Below are positions 46,232 to 56,317 of a stretch of DNA of 64,000 nt, piece by piece. The number at the start of each line of letters is the position of its first letter. The first letter of the stretch is position 1. The notes under the pieces are model-generated. The model ran no database searches. It was not told the origin of the DNA and saw only the letters and a list, made by a program, of their open reading frames with translations. The stretch spans positions 24,364 through 88,363 of the forward strand of contig JAJFUB010000041.1 in assembly GCA_021372615.1 (NCBI GenBank), given 5' to 3'. This DNA comes from a bacterium. GTDB taxonomy: Bacteria; Armatimonadota; Zipacnadia; Zipacnadales; UBA11051. A program made the translations under genes and the position numbers.

Positions 46232-46543
46232 ATGAGTCCCGTGGCAGACCTGCCGATCCGGTTGGACCGCGAAGCGATTGGCGCGTTCTGCCGGCGCCAC
46301 CACATCCGCAAGCTGTCACTGTTCGGGTCGGTGCTGACCGACCGCTTCGGCCCGGAGAGCGACGTGGATGTGCTGGTGGAGTTTGAGTCCGGGGCGGTCA
46401 TCGGACTGTTCGAGATGGCGGCCATGGAGATCGAGTTGGGCGACATGGTTGGCCGCGAGGTGGACCTGCGGACGCCGGAGGACCTGAGCCGGCACTTCCG
46501 CGAGGAAGTGCTGCGGCGCGCGGTGGTACAGTATGCTGCCTGA
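46232..46543 (+). CDS. mntA: MntA-like nucleotidyltransferase antitoxin
   Basis: 103 residues, starting four bases after the stop of the giant permease gene. The minimal nucleotidyltransferase motif is GS-X10-DxD (Gly32-Ser33, Asp44, Asp46, in GSVLTDRFGPESDVDVLVEF). In known pairs MntA adds AMP to a tyrosine of the HEPN toxin HepT and so blocks its RNase. It overlaps the HepT start by 11 bases, which is normal for these pairs. Confidence 0.9.
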   Translation: MSPVADLPIRLDREAIGAFCRRHHIRKLSLFGSVLTDRFGPESDVDVLVEFESGAVIGLFEMAAMEIELGDMVGREVDLRTPEDLSRHFREEVLRRAVVQYAA

Positions 46544-46886
46544 CGCTGATCGGTTCCGCCTGCAGCACATGCAGGAGGCGGCCAGGGACGCCCTCGAGTA
46601 CGCGACGGGACGGTCGCGACAGGACCTGGCCGATGACACGCAGTTGTGCCGCGCGATCATCTACTGCTTGCTGGTCCTCGGTGAAGCGGCCAATGCGGTC
46701 TCGGCGGAGACGCGGACGCGCTTGGGGTCGCTCCCGTGGTCGTTGATGGTGCGCACCCGTAACCGTCTTATCCACGGGTACTTCGATATTAGTCCCGACC
46801 GTGTCTGGGACACACTGACACACGACCTGCCGCCCGTCTTGAGCGCGCTGGACGCCATTCTCGCTGAAGACGGGCCGACACGATAG
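46533..46886 (+). CDS. hepT: HepT-like HEPN toxin
   Basis: 117 residues. The HEPN RNase motif Rx4HxY is complete: Arg76, His81 and Tyr83 in RNRLIHGY, the Tyr being the one modified by MntA in known systems. It is translationally coupled to mntA and makes a two-gene toxin-antitoxin unit. Its activity would be RNA cleavage (tRNA or mRNA) in the cytoplasm. Confidence 0.9.
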   Translation: MLPDADRFRLQHMQEAARDALEYATGRSRQDLADDTQLCRAIIYCLLVLGEAANAVSAETRTRLGSLPWSLMVRTRNRLIHGYFDISPDRVWDTLTHDLPPVLSALDAILAEDGPTR

Positions 46887-46968
46887 GTTGCCGGTCGGTG
46901 CATCGCCGGGCGACGGAAGCTCGGCCCGTGAGCGTATCCCTGGAACCTACCCTCCCCGGAGGATGTGA

Positions 46969-48954
46969 ATGGCGCACGTAGACCCTGAACTTGAGCTGTA
47001 CCGTGGGCTGATGGACACGCCCGAAACCTACGAGCGGGGCTTCGACGCCAAGTCCATCGTCGGCGCCCTGTTCGTCGGGTTCGTGATGATGCCGGGCGCG
47101 ATCTACCTGGGGCTGGTGGTCGGGCAGTCCATGGGCCCGGCTGCCGAGTGGACGACCATCATCCTCTTCACCGAGGTCGCTCGTCGGTCGTTCCTCACGC
47201 TGAAGCGCCAGGAGATCTACATCCTGTTCTACATCGCCTCCGGTCTGGCCGGGATGCAGGGCGGGGTGGCGCTGGCCGGCGGGGCCTTCGCCGGGAAGAT
47301 GTGGGACCAGTACTTCGTGCGCTCCCCGGCGGCCGAGGGCACCGGGATCGCCTCACAGGTGCCCAGTTGGGTCGTGCCGTCCTCCACCTCACCGGCCATC
47401 TTGCACCGTACGTTCCTGCACCCGGACTGGATCGTCCCCAGCCTGTTGCTGCTGCTGGGCACCGTCCTGGGGCGCATGAACAACTTCGGCCTGGGCTACG
47501 TGCTGTTCCGTGTCACCTCCGACTACGAGAAGCTGCCCTTCCCCTTCGCGGCCATCTCAGCCCAGGGCTCCACGGCGCTGGCGGAGGCCACCTCCAAGGA
47601 GGAGACCTGGCGCTGGCGGACGTTCTCGATCGGCGCCATGGTCGGCCTGGTGTTCGGCTGCTTCTATGTGGGCATTCCCACCATCACCGGCGCCATCATG
47701 ACCCAGCCGCTGCAACTGCTGCCGATCCCGTTTGTGGACCTCACCCGGAGCACCGCCTCGGTGCTCCCGGCGGTGCCCACGGGGTTCGTCACCGAGCTGG
47801 GGGCGCTGGGCGCCGGCTTCGTGGTCCCGTTCTGGGCGGTCGTCGGCGGCTTCATCTCGGCCATCGCCACCTTCATCCTGAACCCCTGGCTGTACCAGCA
47901 CGGCTACCTGCCCAGTTGGAAGCCGGAGATGGACACGATCGCCACCTCCTTCAACAACTACATTGACTTCTACTTCGCGGTCGGGGTGGGCGTCTCGCTG
48001 GCCGTCTTCGTCATCGGCATGTACAGCATCATCTCGCAACTCTTGCAGGACCGCAAGACCCACCGGGGTCCGGAGAAGCAGGTGCGCAGTTGGCGCCCGC
48101 CGCCGGGACGTGGCGACATGCCCATCTGGATCGGCGTCGCTCTCTTCCTGGTCTCGACGGTGGGCTACGTTGTCCTGTGCCGGGTGCTGGTGCCGAACTT
48201 CCCGATGCTGTTCGTCGTCCTGTTCGGCTTCGTGCTGACGCCGATCACCTCGTACATTGACGCCCGCATGATCGGCCTGACGGGCCAGTGGGTCGGCATC
48301 CCGATGGTGCGCGAAGCCTCCATCATCTTCAGCCACTACAAGGGCGCCGACATCTGGTATGCGCCCATCCCCTACTCCAATGTAGGCGGCATGGCGCAGA
48401 GCTTCCGTGTGGTGGAGCTGACCGGTACGCGCTTCCCCGACCTCATCAAGGCCGAGTTGCTGATCTGGCCGATCACGGTCTTCTGCAGCCTGCTGTTCTG
48501 GCAGTTCATCTGGCGGCTGGCGCCGATCCCCTCCGTCTACTACCCCTACGCGCAGAAGATGTGGCCGCTGCTGGCGCTCCAGCGCGTGGTGTGGATGACG
48601 GCCAACCAGGACCCGGAGCACAGCCTGTTCTTCAAGGCCTGGGACACCAACCGGGCCATCGGCGGGTTCGTGTTCGCGATCGTGACCTACTTCTCCCTGG
48701 CGCGCTTCCGCCTCCCGACCATGCTCATCTGGGGCATCGTGCGTGGCCTAAGCACCATCCCGCACGGAATTTTCCCCGAGATGGCGGGGGCGCTCATCAG
48801 CCAGTTCTACTTCGTCCCGCGCTTCGGCGCCAGGCGCTGGAAGCAGTATGCGACCGTTCTCATGGCCGGCTACGCCTGCGGCATGGGGCTCATCGGCATG
48901 GGCACCGTGGCCATAGCGATGGTGAGCAAATCGGTGTCGCAGATGCCCTACTGA
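46969..48954 (+). CDS. OPT-like multi-spanning membrane transporter
   Basis: 661 residues with about 14-16 hydrophobic helices and no signal sequence. The layout (FDAKSIVGALFVGFVMMPGAIYLGLVVG near the start, YEKLPFPFAAISAQGSTALAE in a loop, and 'YIDARMIGLTGQWVGIPMVREA') resembles the oligopeptide transporter superfamily as found in environmental bacteria. The substrate may be peptides or a metal chelate. It has its own terminator at 48994-49019 and is separated from hepT by 82 bases. Confidence 0.72.
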   Translation: MAHVDPELELYRGLMDTPETYERGFDAKSIVGALFVGFVMMPGAIYLGLVVGQSMGPAAEWTTIILFTEVARRSFLTLKRQEIYILFYIASGLAGMQGGVALAGGAFAGKMWDQYFVRSPAAEGTGIASQVPSWVVPSSTSPAILHRTFLHPDWIVPSLLLLLGTVLGRMNNFGLGYVLFRVTSDYEKLPFPFAAISAQGSTALAEATSKEETWRWRTFSIGAMVGLVFGCFYVGIPTITGAIMTQPLQLLPIPFVDLTRSTASVLPAVPTGFVTELGALGAGFVVPFWAVVGGFISAIATFILNPWLYQHGYLPSWKPEMDTIATSFNNYIDFYFAVGVGVSLAVFVIGMYSIISQLLQDRKTHRGPEKQVRSWRPPPGRGDMPIWIGVALFLVSTVGYVVLCRVLVPNFPMLFVVLFGFVLTPITSYIDARMIGLTGQWVGIPMVREASIIFSHYKGADIWYAPIPYSNVGGMAQSFRVVELTGTRFPDLIKAELLIWPITVFCSLLFWQFIWRLAPIPSVYYPYAQKMWPLLALQRVVWMTANQDPEHSLFFKAWDTNRAIGGFVFAIVTYFSLARFRLPTMLIWGIVRGLSTIPHGIFPEMAGALISQFYFVPRFGARRWKQYATVLMAGYACGMGLIGMGTVAIAMVSKSVSQMPY

Positions 48955-48993
48955 CGCGGGCCGGCCCCGGCCGGCCTCTCCACGCACAACCGG

Positions 48994-49019
48994 CAACCCG
49001 CCTCATTCGAGGCGGGTTG
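48994..49019 (+). terminator. Terminator of the OPT-like gene
   Basis: CAACCCGCCTC and its complement (48994-49019) with an ATTC loop, followed by TTCGCTTCT. The stem sequence is almost the same as that of the terminator at 49748-49777. Confidence 0.75.
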
Positions 49020-49113
49020 TTCGCTTCTCCCGGGGAGCTGTGCAGGAAATCCGGCCGGCGCAAGCGAACCACTACCAGTGCGGTAAGTACACGACAATGC
49101 AACAGCGGAGGCT

Positions 49114-49710
49114 ATGATGGAACGGCGAGGTTTCACACTCATTGAGCTGCTCGTGGTCATCGCGATCATCGCCATCCTGGCGGCGATCCTCTTCCCTGTC
49201 TTCGCCAAGGCCCGTGAGAAGGCGCGGCAATCGTCCTGTCTATCGAACTTCAAACAGATCGGGCTGGCCATCTTGCAGTACGCCCAGGACTACGACGAGA
49301 AGATGGTGAACGAGTGGTACGACGCGGCCGCGCCGTTCCCCTGGGAGTGGTGCAACACCGGCGACTACACCAACTACCAGGACTACGTCATGCCGTACAT
49401 CAAGAACTCGCAGGTGTTCATCTGCCCCTCATCCTCGCGCACGGCCGAGGCCGCCACGGCCTATAACACGTACATGCACGGCGGTCGCGCCATGGGCACC
49501 ATCCAGTACCCGGCGTACGTGCTGCTCATCCTCGACTCCACCTGGGAGTGGATGCAGACCAACACCACCGCCGAGGGCAACCGCGCCGAGTCCCGCCACA
49601 ACGACGGCTTCAACGTCTGCTTCATGGATGGCCATGCCAAGTGGCAGAAGCGGTCGCAGATGAAGATGGACCAGATTGACCCCGCGCAGTCGGCCACGCC
49701 GTGGCCGTGA
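49114..49710 (+). CDS. Prepilin-like H-X9-DG protein, copy 3
   Basis: 198 residues; the two ATGs at 49114 and 49117 are both possible, GGAGG favouring the second. Same leader, cleavage site and KAREKARQ segment as the other copies. The globular part is Trp/Tyr-rich and ends with [19 protein letters not shown] terminator follows at 49748-49777, and copy 4 begins 163 bases downstream. Confidence 0.88.
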   Translation: MMERRGFTLIELLVVIAIIAILAAILFPVFAKAREKARQSSCLSNFKQIGLAILQYAQDYDEKMVNEWYDAAAPFPWEWCNTGDYTNYQDYVMPYIKNSQVFICPSSSRTAEAATAYNTYMHGGRAMGTIQYPAYVLLILDSTWEWMQTNTTAEGNRAESRHNDGFNVCFMDGHAKWQKRSQMKMDQIDPAQSATPWP

Positions 49711-49747
49711 GGCGCTCCCGGCGGCACCGCCCGCACCACGCACCACA

Positions 49748-49777
49748 CGCAACCCGCCTCGGCTGAGGCGGGTTGCG
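49748..49777 (+). terminator. Terminator of prepilin-like copy 3
   Basis: CGCAACCCGCCTC and its complement with a GGCT loop, followed by TTCTTGTTG. Confidence 0.8.
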
Positions 49778-49873
49778 TTCTTGTTGCGGGGCCGGCAGGC
49801 AGGAACGGCGGCCAGCCCAGCGAACTATGGTCTGACCTCGCAGGCGCACAACCACACCACGCGGGAGGCTGCA

Positions 49874-50467
<594 letters not shown>

Positions 50468-50508
50468 CCGGCCGCCGGGCTGGTGACGTTTGCTTGAACC
50501 CCTCTGCC

Positions 50509-50535
50509 CCCGGGAAGAGGGGGCTGTCTTTGCGC
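50509..50535 (+). terminator. Possible terminator of prepilin-like copy 4
   Basis: A GCCCCC/GGGGGC stem, with outer CCCCTCT/AGAGGGG as an alternative pairing, is followed by TGTCTTTG. It is weaker than the two terminators before it. Confidence 0.5.
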
Positions 50536-50616
50536 GCAGGGAGGGAAGCCGACCGCCGGGTCGAATAGGCAACAACGCCGTACCCGACCAACAGTCTACG
50601 AGGGAGGCCGCATCCC

Positions 50617-52341
50617 ATGCCCAAAGCCGCCAAGCCCCAGACGCGCGCCGAAGTCATCGAGTGGTTCAAGGACGTCAAGTTCGGTCTGTTCATCCACTGG
50701 GGCGTGTATGCCCTGCTCGGGAAGGGCGAGTGGATCCGCAACGTGGGGCACATCCCCGAAGAGGAGTACCAGAAGCTGCCCCCCAAGTTCAACCCGACCA
50801 AGTACGACCCGGAGGAGTGGGCCAAGCTGGCCAAGCTGGCGGGGGTGAAGTACGCGGTCTTCACGACCAAGCACCACGACGGCTTCTGCATGTGGGATAC
50901 GAAGACCACCGACTACAAGGTGACCAACACGCCCTACGGCAAGGACGTGCTGGCGATGTACCACAAGGCCTTCGAGAAGCAAGGGATCCGCGCCGGGTAC
51001 TACTTCTCGATCATGGACTGGCACCATCCGGACTACCTGCCCCGCCTGGAGTGGGAGAAGGAGAGCCGCCCCGAGGGCGACGCCAGCCTGCCCCGGTTCG
51101 TCAAGTACATGCAGGACCAGATCAAGGAGATCGTCTCCCGCGATCCGTTCGTGCTCTGGTACGACGGCGGGTGGATGAACGCCCCGGACGCCTACGCGGC
51201 CGCCGAGACGAACGCCATGGCCCGCAAGCTCAACCCGGACATCCTCATCAACGACCGGGCCTTCACCAAGGAAGACCTGACCACCCCCGAGCAGCGCATC
51301 CCGCCCACGGGCATGAAGGACGAGAACGGCAACCCGCTGCTATGGGAAGCCTGTATCACCATGACCGGCCACTGGTGGGGCTACGACAAGTATGAGAAGA
51401 ACTACAAGACCTCCGAGTACCTGATCCGCATGCTCGTGGACATCGTGTCCAAGGGCGGCAACCTGCTGCTGAACATCGGCCCCAAGCCCGACGGCACGAT
51501 CCAGAAGGAGTTCGTGGATCGCCTGCGCGCCATCGGCAAGTGGATGGACAGGTACTCCGAGGCCATCTACGGCACCACGGCGAGTCCGTTCAACCTCCTG
51601 CCCTTCTACGGCCGCGTCACCACCAAGGGCGACAAGCTGTACGTGCATGTCTTCGAGTGGCCGGCAGACCTGACGGTGCGGCTGCCGAACCTGGGCAATG
51701 TGGTCAAGAAGGCCTACCTGCTGGAGCAGGGCAAGCCCGCCCTGGAGGCTGTCCGCGACGGCGCAGACTGGCTCATCAAGCTGCCGAAGAAGGCCCCGGA
51801 CAAGGTGGCCTCGGTGCTCGTGGTGCAACTCGACGGCGCGCCGCAGGTGGAGCCCGTCGTCGTCGGCCCGGACGCCAAGGGCGTCGTCAGCCTGCCGGCG
51901 CTGTACGGCCTGCTGGAAGGCCCGCACGGTCAGCGCATTCGCTACGAGAGCTGTGACGGGATCATCCACGCCGGCAACTGGATCCGCCCGCCCGACAGCA
52001 TCGAGTGGGAGTTCACGCTCCCGAAGGCCGGTGTGTACAACGTGGTCCTCGACGCCGCCGCGGAGCAGGGCGGCAGCGAAGTGGAGCTGTTCGTCAACGG
52101 CAAGACGGCGGCCCGCATGGCGCCCAATGGCGTGCCGTTCAGCAGCGGCGACGGCAGCATCGTCGGCGCGGCGGCGCAGGTCATCAAGGTCTCGGGCACC
52201 GGCGGGGCCTTCAAGCACAAGACCGTGGGCAGCATCAAGCTGAAGAAGGGCCCCAACAAGATCAAGTTCGTGCTCAAGACCGTGAAGGGCGAGAAGGCCA
52301 TGGACCTGCGGGGCGTGGCGCTCAAGCCGGTGAAGTCGTAG
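50617..52341 (+). CDS. Alpha-L-fucosidase (GH29)
   Basis: 574 residues. The GH29 start (WFKDVKFGLFIHWGVYALLG), the TTKHHDGFCMWDT block and the nucleophile Asp183 in FVLWYDGGWM are clear; LLLNIGPKPDGTI marks the end of the catalytic domain. A C-terminal beta-sandwich (about 420-574) carries 'WIRPPDSIEWEF' and 'YNVVLDAAAEQGG'. There is no signal peptide, so it acts on imported fucosides in the cytoplasm. A methyltransferase gene starts 16 bases after it. Confidence 0.93.
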   Translation: MPKAAKPQTRAEVIEWFKDVKFGLFIHWGVYALLGKGEWIRNVGHIPEEEYQKLPPKFNPTKYDPEEWAKLAKLAGVKYAVFTTKHHDGFCMWDTKTTDYKVTNTPYGKDVLAMYHKAFEKQGIRAGYYFSIMDWHHPDYLPRLEWEKESRPEGDASLPRFVKYMQDQIKEIVSRDPFVLWYDGGWMNAPDAYAAAETNAMARKLNPDILINDRAFTKEDLTTPEQRIPPTGMKDENGNPLLWEACITMTGHWWGYDKYEKNYKTSEYLIRMLVDIVSKGGNLLLNIGPKPDGTIQKEFVDRLRAIGKWMDRYSEAIYGTTASPFNLLPFYGRVTTKGDKLYVHVFEWPADLTVRLPNLGNVVKKAYLLEQGKPALEAVRDGADWLIKLPKKAPDKVASVLVVQLDGAPQVEPVVVGPDAKGVVSLPALYGLLEGPHGQRIRYESCDGIIHAGNWIRPPDSIEWEFTLPKAGVYNVVLDAAAEQGGSEVELFVNGKTAARMAPNGVPFSSGDGSIVGAAAQVIKVSGTGGAFKHKTVGSIKLKKGPNKIKFVLKTVKGEKAMDLRGVALKPVKS

Positions 52342-52357
52342 GAGAGGAGGCTATGGG

Positions 52358-53830
52358 ATGCCATGGCAGAACGAGCTGTACTTCGGGGACAACCTTGCTG
52401 TCCTGCGGGAGTACATTGCGTCGGCCTCCGTGGACTTGGTGTATCTCGACCCGCCGTTCAACAGCCAGGCGAAGTACAACGTGCTCTTCGAGGAGCGGGA
52501 CGGAACGGCGCCAGCCGCCCAGATCACGGCCTTTGAGGACTTCTGGCGCTGGGACATGGAAGCTGAGAGGACGTACCGCGAGTTGATGACCGCGGGGCCC
52601 GGCAAGCTGGCCGATCTCCTGGCGGCCCTGCGCGGTTTTCTGGGCCAGAACGACATGATGGCCTATCTCACGATGATGGCGGTCCGCCTCGTCGAGTTGC
52701 ACCGTGTGCTGAAGCCCGAGGGCAGCATCTACCTGCACTGCGACCCGACGGCCAGTCACTACCTCAAGGCGCTGATGGACGCGGTCTTCGGCGGACGCAA
52801 CTTCGTCAACGAGATCATCTGGCACTACCGCAAGTGGCCCACGGGCAAGTACAGCTTCCAGCGCAACCATGACGTGATCCTGTTCTACGCGCGGACAGCG
52901 ACCCGGAACCGCACCTTCAACCAGCTCTACATGGACCGCGCTGCCTCAACCCTCAAACGGTTCGGGACGGCGAAGATCATGTCCGGGCACACCGAGGAAG
53001 GCCGGCGTGTCCCCTCCGAGATGGCCGAGGAGGAATCGCTGGGAGTGCGTCGTGACGATGTGTGGGACATCGGCCGCGTGCCGCCGATCAAGCAGCTATT
53101 CCCGACGCAGAAACCGGATGAACTGCTAGACCGCATCATCGAGGCCAGCAGCAATGAGGGTGATGTGGTGCTTGATCCCTTCTGCGGCTGCGGCACGACC
53201 ATCTGCTCGGCGGAGCGTCTGCATCGGCGGTGGCAGGGCATTGACATCACACACCTGGCCATCGCCCTGATCAAGAACCGTCTGCAGGACACGTTCCGGC
53301 AGGAGCTGAGCCCCTATCGGGTCATCGGCGAGCCACGCGACCTGACGAGCGCGGACTTCCTGGCGACACAGAACCGCCATCAGTTCCAGTACTGGGCACT
53401 GAGCCTCGTCGGCGCGCGCCCGGCCGCCGAGGCCCGCAAGCGGGGAGCGGACCACGGCATAGATGGCGTCATCCGCTTCTTCGATGATGGCTCGGGGGCG
53501 GCCCGACGCGTCCTCCTGCAGGTCAAGAGCGGGCACGTCTCAGTGCGCGATGTACGCGAACTCAAGGGCGTCATGGAGCGCGAAGACGCGGAGATGGGCG
53601 CCCTGATCACACTGGAAGAGCCGACGGCCCCAATGCGTGCCGAGGCGGCGGCGGCAGGGTTCTACGAACCCCCGGCGCTCCTGCCGCCGGTCGCCCGCCT
53701 GCAACTGCTCACCATACGCGAACTGCTCGCCGGTCAGGAACTCGACTACCCGCGAGTAGCGCCGGCGACCTTCAAGCGTGCCGATCGGCAGCACAAGGCC
53801 CGCCGCAAGGCCACGCGCAACGAGGACTGA
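52358..53830 (+). CDS. DNA methyltransferase fused to a PD-(D/E)XK-type nuclease
   Basis: 490 residues with GAGGAGG upstream. The N-terminal 320 residues are an amino-methyltransferase of the beta order: catalytic DPPF (31-34), then the SAM motif DPFCGCGTT (273-281). The C-terminal part has a restriction-endonuclease core: Asp369 (GIDGVIRF) and Gln388-Val-Lys390 (LLQVKSG), as in Mrr-like nucleases, followed by EELxGVM-type helices. If both domains are active, one protein could methylate and cleave. No specificity subunit or partner gene is adjacent, and the pairing with a fucosidase looks accidental. Confidence 0.85.
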   Translation: MPWQNELYFGDNLAVLREYIASASVDLVYLDPPFNSQAKYNVLFEERDGTAPAAQITAFEDFWRWDMEAERTYRELMTAGPGKLADLLAALRGFLGQNDMMAYLTMMAVRLVELHRVLKPEGSIYLHCDPTASHYLKALMDAVFGGRNFVNEIIWHYRKWPTGKYSFQRNHDVILFYARTATRNRTFNQLYMDRAASTLKRFGTAKIMSGHTEEGRRVPSEMAEEESLGVRRDDVWDIGRVPPIKQLFPTQKPDELLDRIIEASSNEGDVVLDPFCGCGTTICSAERLHRRWQGIDITHLAIALIKNRLQDTFRQELSPYRVIGEPRDLTSADFLATQNRHQFQYWALSLVGARPAAEARKRGADHGIDGVIRFFDDGSGAARRVLLQVKSGHVSVRDVRELKGVMEREDAEMGALITLEEPTAPMRAEAAAAGFYEPPALLPPVARLQLLTIRELLAGQELDYPRVAPATFKRADRQHKARRKATRNED

Positions 53831-53853
53831 GCCGCACCAATGCGGAAGTTAGG

Positions 53854-53892
53854 GCGCGCACGGCAGTCGCCGTGCGCGCTCGTCGTTCTTGA
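53854..53892 (+). terminator. Terminator of the methyltransferase-nuclease gene
   Basis: GCGCGCACGGC and its complement (53854-53879) with a 4-base loop, followed by TCGTCGTTCTTG. Confidence 0.6.
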
Positions 53893-53910
53893 CCCCGGGA
53901 GGTGGGCAGG

Positions 53911-55521
53911 ATGCGCTGTCTCACGACCTGCGCGGCCCTGCTGCTCGTGACGGCCGCCTTCGCCCAGAACCTCGCCCCCAACCCCGGGGCGGAAGGTGCG
54001 GACGGCAAGTTCCCGGGCTTTGCCAGGTACACCGGGGCCGGCGTGGCCACCGTGGCCTCGTCGGTGGCCGAGAAGCACTCCGGCCAGGGCTGCGCCTGCC
54101 TCGACGTGACCGGCTGGTACCACCGCCCCACGGAAAGCGACACCCCGGCCAACCACACGGTCAACGTGGCGCTGGTGCTGGCCGACAACGACGGCTTCAC
54201 CGGCAAGGGGGCGCTGCCCGGGCAGGCGGGGGAACTGTACGCTGTCTCCTTCTGGTACAAGGGCGACCTGCCGGCGGCGACGGTGCGCGGGATGGCCTGG
54301 CCCGGCCCGGAAAGTCAGTCGGCTGACCGCGTGCAGATCCCCGGCTTGGCCGAGACGATCGTCCCCGGCCCGCAGTGGCGGCCCTTCGGCGCCACCTTCC
54401 GCCTGCCCGCCAACGCCCCCTACTTCGCGATCCAGATCAACGCCACGGGCCTGGAGAAGGACGGCTACCGGCTGGGCAAGGTGTTCGTGGATGATGTGCG
54501 GATCAGCGTCAAGTCGTGGCCCGATGGCGAGATGCGGGCGGTGTGGTGGTGGGGGCCGAAAGAGCGGGCGGATCGCGAGAGGTGCCTAGCGGAGTCCACG
54601 GCCATGCTCGACCGCCTGAAGGCCACCGGCTTCAACACGATCCTGCTGTCGGTCAACTCGCTGGTCCTGGCGGCGGTGGACCGCCCCGAGCTACGCGACA
54701 GGGCGCCCGGCGCGGACTGGGACTGGTACGGCGAGGTCGTGAAGCTCGCGACGGCCCGCGGCCTGCAGGTTCACGCCTGGTACGCGCCGTGGACGTACAA
54801 GCGCGCCTACAGCTCCGTGGAACAGATTGACCATCCCGACTGGAAGGCCGTGTACGCGGGGGGCCGCGCCGCCGAGGACGCCATCTGCTTCGTGCGGCCC
54901 GAGAGCCGCCAGTACCAGCTCGACCTGCTGCGGCGGGCGCTGGAGCGCTACCCCGACCTGGCGGGCCTGCACATCGAGGAGCCCGGGCATCCCACCTGTC
55001 ACTGCGGGTACTGCGCGAAGCTGGCGCAGGAGTGGCTGGGGCTGGACATCGTGGCTGATCCGGCGGGGACGGAGGCCTCACTACGCAACCTGGCGGCCTT
55101 CATGAACGGCGACTTCTTCGCGCGCCTGCGGGGGATGGTCAACGCGATGCGGCCCGAGGTGTGGCTGTCGGCGAACGGCTCGGCCGGGGCCAACCCCGAC
55201 TGGAGCATCGCGCGCGACTGGCCCACCTGGTCGCGCCGGGGCTACATTGACTTCTACATCCCGCAGATCTACACCGAGGACGTGGCGCGGTTCGGGCGGC
55301 TACTCGGCGACACGCAGGGGGTGCTGGGCGGCGGCACGATGGTGGCGGGGATGGCGGTCAGTTGGACCGGCATCTACCCGCGGCGTCAGGACCCGCAGAA
55401 CATCGTGGCGGAGATCAAGGCCGCGCGACAGGCTGGAGCGAAGGGGTTCTGCGTCTTCCGCGCCGCGCTGTTCGAGGCGCCCCACTGGCAGGCGCTGGGG
55501 GAGGTCATACGCGAGAAGTAG
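53911..55521 (+). CDS. Secreted GHL10-like glycosidase with N-terminal sugar-binding domain
   Basis: 536 residues from the ATG at 53911 (GGGAGGTGGGCAGG upstream); an in-frame GTG nine bases earlier lies inside that Shine-Dalgarno and is rejected. The signal peptide (CLTTCAALLLVTAAFA) is clear. A jelly-roll-like domain (NLAPNPGAEGADG ... KVFVDDVRI) comes first, then a TIM barrel with EMRAVWWWG, GFNTILLSV, QVHAWYAP and YIDFYIPQIY, as in the glycosyl-hydrolase-like family 10. It is probably an extracellular glycosidase; its substrate is unknown. Confidence 0.78.
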   Translation: MRCLTTCAALLLVTAAFAQNLAPNPGAEGADGKFPGFARYTGAGVATVASSVAEKHSGQGCACLDVTGWYHRPTESDTPANHTVNVALVLADNDGFTGKGALPGQAGELYAVSFWYKGDLPAATVRGMAWPGPESQSADRVQIPGLAETIVPGPQWRPFGATFRLPANAPYFAIQINATGLEKDGYRLGKVFVDDVRISVKSWPDGEMRAVWWWGPKERADRERCLAESTAMLDRLKATGFNTILLSVNSLVLAAVDRPELRDRAPGADWDWYGEVVKLATARGLQVHAWYAPWTYKRAYSSVEQIDHPDWKAVYAGGRAAEDAICFVRPESRQYQLDLLRRALERYPDLAGLHIEEPGHPTCHCGYCAKLAQEWLGLDIVADPAGTEASLRNLAAFMNGDFFARLRGMVNAMRPEVWLSANGSAGANPDWSIARDWPTWSRRGYIDFYIPQIYTEDVARFGRLLGDTQGVLGGGTMVAGMAVSWTGIYPRRQDPQNIVAEIKAARQAGAKGFCVFRAALFEAPHWQALGEVIREK

Positions 55522-55543
55522 GCAGGACCGGCCGAGGCCACCG

Positions 55544-56317
55544 CTAGCCGGCCGGCCACATGAACAGCACGAAGGCGGCGATGATGCCCAGCAGGCCGCC
55601 GATGAGTACTTCCAGGGGCGAGTGAATGCGCGCCTGGATGCGCGACTGCGACACCAGCAGCGCCAGAGCCAGCGCCAGCGCCGTGACCGCCAGATCGTGG
55701 GTCACGATGGCGATGGCGGTGGCGATGAGGAAGCCGAAGGCGGTGTGGCCGGAGATCATGCCGCCGCGCCACAGCGTCCCCCGCCGCGTCGCCCACTTCA
55801 CGTACGTGATCGAGACGCTCAGCACCAGCAGACCGATGACGACCAGCTCAATGACTGACGCGGTCGGCCACACACGCTGGGCCGGCACGTTGCGGATGAT
55901 CTGGGCCAGCCGGGGGTTGCTGGCGAAGACGAGGACACCCACGGTGACGGAGTAGACCGCGGCCAGCAGCACCGCGCCGGCCGCCACGTCCTTGGCCACC
56001 TTGGCGCGCGGGTCGTACCCGTCGGTGCTCAGGTTGATGGCGTATTCCACCGCGGTGTTGATCATCTCGGCGATCAGCACCAGCACCATCGCGGTGAGCA
56101 GTTCCAGCAGGTCGCCCTGAGGCACGCGCAGTCCCCAGGCGCCCAGCAACACCAGCGCCATGATCGCGAAGTGCACGCGCATGTGCCGCTGGGTGGCGAA
56201 GCAGAACGTCAGCCCCTCCCACGCGAAGCCGAAGCTGCGCAGGACGGACTTGCGGTCGGGCGTAACGGCCGGCCCAACGGCCGGCCGATCGTTGTCAGGA
56301 GTCTCCGAGGATTTCAT
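55544..56317 (-). CDS. Diacylglycerol/undecaprenol kinase fused to PAP2 phosphatase
   Basis: 257 residues. The N-terminal half is DgkA-like: FAWEGLTFCFATQRHMRVH, and EMINTAVEYAINLSTDG followed by AKDVAAGAVLL, with the catalytic Glu and metal-binding residues. The second half has PAP2-like SGHTAFGF and SRIQARIHSPLEVLIGG, the usual final Asp being Glu. The kinase would phosphorylate undecaprenol and the phosphatase dephosphorylate a prenyl or lipid phosphate, both in the inner membrane for cell-wall lipid carriers. It overlaps the ybeY stop by 23 bases. Confidence 0.85.
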   Translation of the reverse strand: MKSSETPDNDRPAVGPAVTPDRKSVLRSFGFAWEGLTFCFATQRHMRVHFAIMALVLLGAWGLRVPQGDLLELLTAMVLVLIAEMINTAVEYAINLSTDGYDPRAKVAKDVAAGAVLLAAVYSVTVGVLVFASNPRLAQIIRNVPAQRVWPTASVIELVVIGLLVLSVSITYVKWATRRGTLWRGGMISGHTAFGFLIATAIAIVTHDLAVTALALALALLVSQSRIQARIHSPLEVLIGGLLGIIAAFVLFMWPAG

